NCBI GenBank assembly: GCA_036417435.1
Contig: CM070908.1
Span: forward strand, 53,477,090 to 53,541,089
Source: Inia geoffrensis
Taxonomy: Eukaryota > Chordata > Mammalia > Artiodactyla > Iniidae
Direction: 5' to 3'
Length of the DNA: 64,000 nt
Shown here one piece after another: positions 57,716-64,000 of the stretch. Position numbers and translations under genes: made by a program. How positions within the stretch are numbered: the first letter of the stretch is position 1; each line of letters opens with the position of its first letter. Under the pieces are notes generated by a model that was given only the letters and a program-made list of their open reading frames with translations, made no database searches and was not told the DNA's origin.

Positions 57716-58765
57716 AATCCCATAAGAGCTACTTCCATAAAATTATATTTGTGTACACGTTAAGGAATAGACATTCTTCTTCTCTTAAGGGATTTACATT
57801 TATGTAAAAGAACAGCAAAGAGCAGTGCCAATCATTAATGGCTTTAGGGTTCTGGAATAAAATGGTCTCTGAAATCAGCCATTCTGCCCTTTCAAATTTC
57901 TCCTATCAGATAGCAGCTTGAGAATAAGTCATGTTCTCCTCAACCGGGTATTTGCCATGATGTCGTGGATTATGATGAATGAATGTTGGATGAGTCCATT
58001 GCAGTCACGCATTGGCTGGAAGAAGCAGAGGGTCTATCAGTTTCCCAGATTAACCCAGTGTGTCCGCCCTTTGGATGTACTCAGTCATGGGGCCTCAAGA
58101 AGGATTTCCCAGCGGTGCTTATGGCTCCTTAAGGAACGTATGGCTTCTTCCTCCAAAACAATGGCAATGTTATTGTGAGTCCATCCTTGGCATCCATTCA
58201 CTAGAGATCCTGTTCTTGTTCCTTTGTGACCCTGGACTTATCTTTTAGAAACATTCTCTTACTTCCAGCCTCCCCAGCATCTTACCACCACTGCTATTCA
58301 GGAATCAAAATTTCTCTGATCTTTGTTTCCTGTTGTACAACGGGAGACTTCCCTGTGTTGACAGGGAAGTGTTGACATGTGTTAGCATGTGTTAACATGC
58401 CCAATGCATGCTTCTAAGACTATATTTAGAACTCCTGATTACCCTTGCCCACATGAGTGGGATGATGAGACAGAGGGTGATCTAGGAGCTCTGAGGACAC
58501 CTCCTGTTATGACTTTGAGGACTGTATGATTGCCTAACAATCATCACCCCTCACTGGGGTTGTGTATTTCAACACTTGACATGGTCCCCAGTGATTCATA
58601 ACCCAGTGAGCGTGACAGGCTTACCCCACATGACCTCCATTAGCAGCAGCAGAACCTTAAAAACTGGGGAAAAACCCGTGATATGTGTAGATGTTGAGAA
58701 AGAGGCAGCTGAAAGAAGGAGGTGACCTTGAGGACCCGCATTTCCCTTCTGCCTATAAGAATAGA
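57716..58765. other. Unique intergenic sequence
   Basis: Frames at 57,918-58,248 overlap and have no domain. 58,375-58,400 has a small imperfect repeat ('catgtgttagcatgtgttaa'). No gene is called. Confidence 0.5.
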
Positions 58766-58769
58766 GGAA

Positions 58770-58965
58770 GCTGGAATGTGGAGACAAAGGACACTGGTCT
58801 CAGAGCCAGGAGGCTGGGGACATATCCCAGCCAGGACACTCAGTGTCTATGCAACTCAACATCTAGCAAATTACTTTGTATTTCTTCATCGGTATGTGGG
58901 CGATAATAGCATCCTCATTTTAGGATTGTTGAGGATATTAAAGGGGATGCTGATGAAGGTTAAAC
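58770..58965 (+). mobile_element. MIR SINE
   Basis: Sense MIR over most of its length: 'actggtctcagagccaggag' (5' part), 'gtatttcttcatcggtatgt' (core) and 'gattgttgaggatattaaag' (3' part). Confidence 0.75.
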
Positions 58966-59022
58966 TGCAGGGCTTCTCATTCGCATAGGTCCTGTAACTC
59001 ATTACATACTTAAAATGTGTTT

Positions 59023-59078
59023 GTATATATATGTATGTGTATATATATGTATATATACACATACATATATATATATTT
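59023..59078. repeat. TA/TG tract with perfect inverted repeat
   Basis: Arms 59,025-59,046 and 59,051-59,072 are exact reverse complements (22 bp each) around a 4-base spacer 'atgt'. Confidence 0.9.
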
Positions 59079-59080
59079 CT

Positions 59081-59507
59081 TTAAGTGTATAACTTTGAGG
59101 CCCAATAAGATCCGGATCCACGTTTTAAAATTTCTCATCCTGGAACACTCTTAATAACAGCTATTAGGAGAATGTAAGGTCTTAGAGCAAGACACGAGAT
59201 ACTTATGTTTTGTTTTTAACCAACCCTAAAAGCACAAAAGCACACGAGGTATAAAGGAAGGAAGACGTTCATTTAGAAATCTAACATTGTAACAGAAATC
59301 ATATCACTTTATTCCAATCACATCCCAATCTGTATGTATATATGTATAAAGGACCTTGTGTACGGTTGTTGCCATAGCTTCTTTACATTTCGGCTTTCCA
59401 TGTGATCTCCCTGATGGCATGGCTGAAACAGATCTGAACACACAAGAAGTTAGCTCAGTGTAAGAGTAGAAGCACTTCTTTTATTTTAATCATGAATTAG
59501 TGATATG
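59081..59507. other. Unique intergenic sequence
   Basis: Nothing recognised. Confidence 0.5.
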
Positions 59508-59715
59508 TCCAACATTTACTAAGCACTTACCATGTCATAAGGATTGCTCCAAGTACTTGAACAACGTTAACTCACTTAATACCCTCAAGTACTTTGGGAG
59601 ATGGAGTCTGTCACTGTTTTGAACATAATGAGGGCAAAATAGAGGTGCAGAACAGTTAAGCCACTCCTTTCTACCCACACAGCTATTGAAGAGAGGAGCT
59701 GGGGCTTAAAGCCAA
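59508..59715 (-). mobile_element. MIR SINE, antisense
   Basis: 'acatttactaagcacttacc', 'taactcacttaataccctca' and 'ctacccacacagctattgaa' follow the antisense MIR order. Confidence 0.75.
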
Positions 59716-61185
59716 GATGGCCTACAATAAAGGCTGTGTCCTCAACCACCATGATGAGGAAGACTCATAGATTTGTGGGTGGGAAGAGATAACACTTCTA
59801 TGTTATGAATTTCACTTATTAAATAAATAACTTGGCTTGTAATTAAAGAGTGGTGCCAAGTCAATAGTTGAGGGTACACTGGGGCAAGGAGAGGATATCA
59901 GTAGTCATGTTGGAGCAGGGAAAAGTGAATTTACTACAGAGATACTGTAGGATTTTGGAGTAGTGCTAGTTTAGTTCTTTTATTGTCAGCTTAGTCTCAT
60001 GGCAAGGGTTCCTTATGCCAGCCACATTGGTTTCTCATCCTGTTGTGTATATTATTGCTGTTTTTAAAATCTTAGCCTGTATTTGTTAATTTTTTATATT
60101 TAAGATTTTTTGAGATTCCTAATGTCTTTGTTATTTTATTTATCTATCTACCTACTTATTCCATTCAAAGTACATTTCAGTTTTCTTTATAAAATTTATT
60201 GTACTACAGGAGATAATATTAAGAGATATTATTCTAGTGTTCAGGACAGAATTCCCTATTACGTCTTCCAGTCTTTTCTCTGCATAGCTCATATATATAT
60301 GCACATACATATATATTTTTTTCCTATTTAAAATGAGAGTGAATCTTTCTAGACGTAATGTTTTCCTACATGCAGGTAGGTGTGGTGGCCATGGCTCCTC
60401 TACTTTTGATTTCGACTCTGGTTGGTTATTCCATTGTCTGATCTATAGCTTGGGAGTATTACTGTGGCTCATTTTTAGTCCAACTACCAGACTTTTTCTA
60501 CTAAGGCCCTGGGCACTTGAAGAATTCTCTCCTGTCTTTATATTGTCTAAACCCTAGACTGGGGGGTGCATTTTTAAAAAAAAAATTAGCAGTCATTATG
60601 TTCTGTCTCCAGTGATCTTCCAGACTCCATGTACTCGTGAAATACTTTGTTCCTGGGCATTGTGCCTCCAAATATTTAACACACTGCTCCTGCTTCTCTG
60701 AAAGTATCCCATCATTTGTTGTTTTCAGGAAGTCGTGATCTCTGAATACATGTAGATAGAAGGGAAAAGGGGGGAGGAACATCTACTGAGCCTCAGAAAT
60801 AATATTTCCTCCTAATTTTTCCATTTGGTACAGCCTGAGCCAGGGAGCATTAAATGAAAAGTGGGAAAAGAAAGTCTTTTGTTAGTGAGTGCTCTGGTGC
60901 AAATACCAGATACCCCTTCAGGACAGAGGCATGTACTCTCCCAGCTCTTTCAGACACAGACAGCTGAATTTATCCATCACTGAAGGCCACTGGACCATCA
61001 GAGGTTAAGTGCACCTCCTGGGGACAACCATGATACAGTGACTGATCAGTGTAGGGGTGTAAAGGCCCTGCCCCCAGGTGAGGACCCTCCGCAGAGCCGT
61101 TCATGCTCCAGAGCTGATAATGAGATCACAGTTAAACTTCTCCCCAAGTCTAAACCCATTTCCCTCACTCCCTTGCAGGTGTTAC
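59716..61185. other. Unique intergenic, AT-rich
   Basis: No gene is seen. Short TA runs near 60,290-60,317. Confidence 0.5.
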
Positions 61186-61194
61186 TTCTTTCTA

Positions 61195-61549
61195 AAAAAA
61201 AAAAAAAAAATTATTTTCTTTCTTTTTTTGGTTGTGTTGGGTCTTAGTTGCGGCATGTGGTATCTTTCGTTGCAGTGCTCCGGCTTCTCTCTAGTTGCGG
61301 TGCACGGGTTTTCTCTTCTGTAGTTGTGGTGAGCCGGCTCCAGGGCACGTGGGCTCTGTTGTTTGCAGCACACCGGGCTCTCTCAGCACACGGGCTCTCT
61401 CGTTGAGGTGCGCAGGCTCAATAGTTGTGGTGTGCGGGCTTAGCTGCCCCGCGGCACGTGGGATCTTATTCCCCAACCAGGGGTCGAACACACATCGCCT
61501 GTGTTGGAAGGCCAATTCTTTCTTTACCACTGAACCACCAGCGAAGCCC
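61195..61549 (-). mobile_element. Older long CHR-type SINE
   Basis: Antisense, with 'ggtcttagttgcggcatgtg', several 'gcacacgggctctctc' units, 'ccaaccaggggtcgaacaca' (B-box region) and the head 'ccaccagcgaagcccc'. The tail is A/T-rich at 61,195-61,227. The flanks 'gtgttacttctt' and 'gttgttacttgt' may be a decayed TSD. Confidence 0.85.
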
Positions 61550-61784
61550 CATAGTTGTTACTTGTAAAAACTCTTCCTAATAGAGCTAAGGCATGCACAT
61601 TTCCACTCAGGAAGACCGGATTCAGGAAAGTCTTCTCACCTTATTTCAGCTGGTTAAGGTTATTTCTCGAGCCAAATGTATGTTTACATTTCCATTTTCC
61701 TTCCCCTCAGTCTTGTTCAGTTGTCACCAGTAGGGAAACCTCCTTCTACTATTTGGCGATAGGCGGTCTTCTGAGTGTGGTGTT

Positions 61785-61995
61785 TTTTGTTTTTTTTTTT
61801 TGCCGTACGCGGGGCCTCTCACTACTGTGGCCTCTCCCGTCGCGGAGCACAGGCTGTGGATGCACAGGCTCAGCGGCCATGGCTCACGGGGCCCAGCCTT
61901 TCCGCGGCATGTGGGATCTCCCCAGACCAGGGCACGAACCCGTATGCCCTGCATCGGCAGGTGGACTCTCAACCACTGCGCCATCAGGGAAGCCC
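61785..61995 (-). mobile_element. CHR SINE with TSD
   Basis: Antisense CHR SINE with T tail. 'ctgagtgtgg' occurs at 61,771-61,780 and 61,996-62,005, followed by T-runs. Slightly diverged ('cagccttt' for the usual 'cagccgct'). Confidence 0.93.
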
Positions 61996-62105
61996 CTGAG
62001 TGTGGTTTTTACTCTTGTGAATTTTACTCTGCTTATGTACCTTCATGATCATCTGTCAGTGAGATGCTAGGTGAGGCTGCTTCAGGCACTACTAGCCTTT
62101 CGCCA

Positions 62106-62315
62106 TTTTTTTTTTTTTTTCTTTGCTGTACGTGGACCTCTCACTGTTGTGGCCTCTCCCGTCGCGGAGCACAGGCTCTGGACGCGCAGGCTCAGTGGCC
62201 ATGGCTTACGGGCCCAGCCTCTCTGCGGCATGTGGGATCTTCCCGGACCGGGGCACGAACCCGTGTCCCCCGCATCAGCAGGCGGACTCTCAACCACTGC
62301 GCCACCAGGGAAGCC
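62106..62315 (-). mobile_element. CHR SINE with imperfect TSD
   Basis: Antisense CHR SINE with T tail. TSD 'ctagcctttcgcca' (62,092-62,105) and 'ctagccttttgcta' (62,316-62,329), two mismatches. Confidence 0.93.
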
Positions 62316-62329
62316 CTAGCCTTTTGCTA

Positions 62330-62789
62330 TTTTAAACTCAACCATTTTCTCATTAATCTTCAAGGGGTACAAGCTATGTGGACACTCCTGGCAGTTAAAC
62401 ACAAATGGAAGTGTCAGAAAAATTCTAGCTAGGTGATAATTTTAGCCTTTACCTTCTGTTCTTCTAAATTATCCATGAACTTTGAGTATGCATACTTGAA
62501 CCAAACTCCTATTTGTTTATTTTCTGGAGATTTTTTCTATATTTTAATGAGATCAAGAGGCTGGCTGGCTAGCTCAAACTTAAGACTTTGATGTGAGCAT
62601 ATTCTGTGTGTACCGAGCCGTAGGCCTTCCTGAGGGGAGTTCAGGGCCCTGGAACAGTCAAGAAGTCCTTCCAGAACACTTTTATATGTGTGCAGGAAGA
62701 ATCAGCCATAAAAGCAGAGATGAAGAAAGAATGCATAACAGGCAAGCTGGTGCCCTGGAGCTTAAGGGGAAAGGCATAAATAAAGACCG
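62330..62789. other. Unique intergenic sequence
   Basis: Nothing recognised. Confidence 0.5.
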
Positions 62790-62970
62790 GGGTTCAGTCA
62801 CAGCTCAATTTACCAACTCAATTTACCAGCTATATAATTTGGTGCAATTTTCCTAAACTTCATAATCCATTTTTTTAATCCACAATATAAGGATCATCAT
62901 ACTTATATTACTGGGTTATTATGAGGACTAGATGATATAATGTAAGTAAAGCTCCCAGAACAGTGATGTT
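62790..62970 (+). mobile_element. MIR SINE
   Basis: Sense MIR: 'ccagctatataatttggtgc', 'ctgggttattatgaggacta' and 'gtaaagctcccagaacagtg'. Confidence 0.75.
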
Positions 62971-63014
62971 ATCTTACTGAAAAGCTTGAGGTCAAAAAGT
63001 TGTATATTGTAGAC

Positions 63015-63130
63015 GAATCCTTTCACTCTCCTTGGCCTCATTATCCTCACCTTTATACAGAGAGGGATTGAGATTGAGTGATTTTATGATCTCTTAGGTA
63101 GTACCTTTCTAGCTGTAAGTTTCTATAAAT
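63015..63130 (+). mobile_element. MIR-related SINE fragment
   Basis: 'ccttggcctcattatcctca' followed by 'gattttatgatctcttaggt' and 'acctttctagctgtaagttt' fits a MIRc-type 3' half. Confidence 0.55.
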
Positions 63131-63139
63131 ATACAATAA

Positions 63140-63275
63140 TTTAAATATGATTATACCCATTTTCCAGAGGATACTGATAAAATTAAAAAGCCAGGTGATT
63201 TCCGCATATATAGTCACACAAATAGAAAGTGACCAAGCTAAAGTTGGAAATTAAATCTTCGGGCCTCAAGTCTTC
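63140..63275 (-). mobile_element. MIR SINE fragment, antisense
   Basis: 'acccattttccagaggatac', 'atagtcacacaaatagaaag' and 'gttggaaattaaatcttcgg' fit the antisense MIR core. It faces the sense fragment at 63,015. Confidence 0.6.
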
Positions 63276-63280
63276 AGTTC

Positions 63281-64000
63281 TCTACAATTTACCTTGCTTA
63301 GTGTATATGATATAGTGTGCTCTTATTGAACAAATGTATACTCTTATGGGTCTGCGTTTATTTTTGATTATTCATTTGAGCACACAGACTTGCACTCATG
63401 CATATATGTCTGGAAGATTTAGAGACAGTGAATACAGAATTTGTTGAGAATAGGAGACCTTTGTTTCTTCTTTCTCCAAAAGCAGACCATTAATAAATGA
63501 AGCTGCAGCCCCATGATTTTATTTATCTCCCAATGTGTCAGTTACATGATTTTCTGAGTCAGACAGAACTTGCCTGATTATTTTTTTGTCCTGGGATGAC
63601 AGCACAAGTATCATGGGAGTGTGAAAAAATGAGGCAACATGCTTGGACTTTTTTTCTCTTTTACCATTACCCTCAGTAGTTCTGGTTCAGTTCATAATTG
63701 TACAATACAGATGTGTGTGATTTGGGGGAATGGTATTTAGCTGATCTAAATTTTGACTTCACATTCTGAAAATAGAGATATTAATTAACATCTAAACAAT
63801 TTACCCTGACTTTGTAAAACATTATAGTTTTATATTGAGGCAACAAGTAGAATTCTGACTTCATTCATTTCACTAATGTTCCATTTTTCCCCCCAGAATA
63901 TAGACCAAAATCCTAAGAAAAGCTTGAAAGATAAGGCTTAATCTGGTCCGGGCCAAATTCCATAGGCTGGACATGGCCATCCCTCCCCATCAATCACTAT
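63281..64000. other. Unique intergenic sequence to window end
   Basis: No gene or repeat is recognised. Confidence 0.5.

Noticed and set aside
1..64000. CRISPR arrays, bacterial operons, phage or defence systems
   Set aside because: The whole window is mammalian. No regularly spaced repeats, no ribosome-binding-site-led frames and no prokaryotic genes are present.
1..64000. tRNA, snRNA or 7SL genes
   Set aside because: The tRNA-like A- and B-boxes found belong to SINE heads. No stand-alone cloverleaf or U6/7SL-like start was seen by eye; a covariance-model scan was not possible.

Overview
The window is nuclear DNA from a mammal, almost certainly a cetacean (whale or dolphin). The main evidence is a young family of about 200-bp tRNA-derived SINEs that open with 'cttccctggtggcgcagtgg' and carry a B-box-like 'ggttcgtgcc'. 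These match the CHR SINEs of cetaceans. Eight young copies are present, most with poly(A) tails and clear target-site duplications (TSDs), alongside longer, older relatives. Artiodactyl-type L1 elements and the general mammalian background (MIR, L2, MaLR LTRs, hAT-Charlie and Tigger fossils) fit this assignment.

I find no functional protein-coding gene, tRNA or other RNA gene. Every long open frame I can recognise belongs to a transposable element or to one retrocopy. The window reads as a gene-poor intergenic or intronic interval.

Layout. 0-7 kb: a MaLR LTR, an old L1 split by a Tigger1-like element, HAL1-like sequence, and a composite L1 insertion (4011-6660) with one perfect 15-bp TSD. 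7-16 kb: mostly unique, with possible conserved noncoding sequence near 8.25 kb. 16.5-17.1 kb: a processed pseudogene of GADD45GIP1. 18.0-25.1 kb: a nearly full-length, inactivated L1 on the minus strand with a probable TSD. 25.3-27.3 kb: a MaLR provirus with both LTRs, minus strand. 27.3-39.7 kb: unique sequence with scattered SINEs, MIRs and an old L1/HAL1 piece. 39.8-41.2 kb: one hAT fossil broken by three successive insertions, including an L1 with a twin-priming inversion. 41.8-46.9 kb: L1, MER5A, L2 and a CHR SINE. 46.9-54 kb: the most repeat-poor part. 54-64 kb: SINE, L1, MLT1-type LTR, MIRs, and a cluster of three CHR-family SINEs at 61.2-62.3 kb.

There is no operon or pathway. The content of interest is the order and mechanism of the insertions, which the TSDs and nesting resolve well. 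I did not find a previously undescribed functional system. Family names are from recognition of consensus-like sequence without any search, so subfamily names are provisional.
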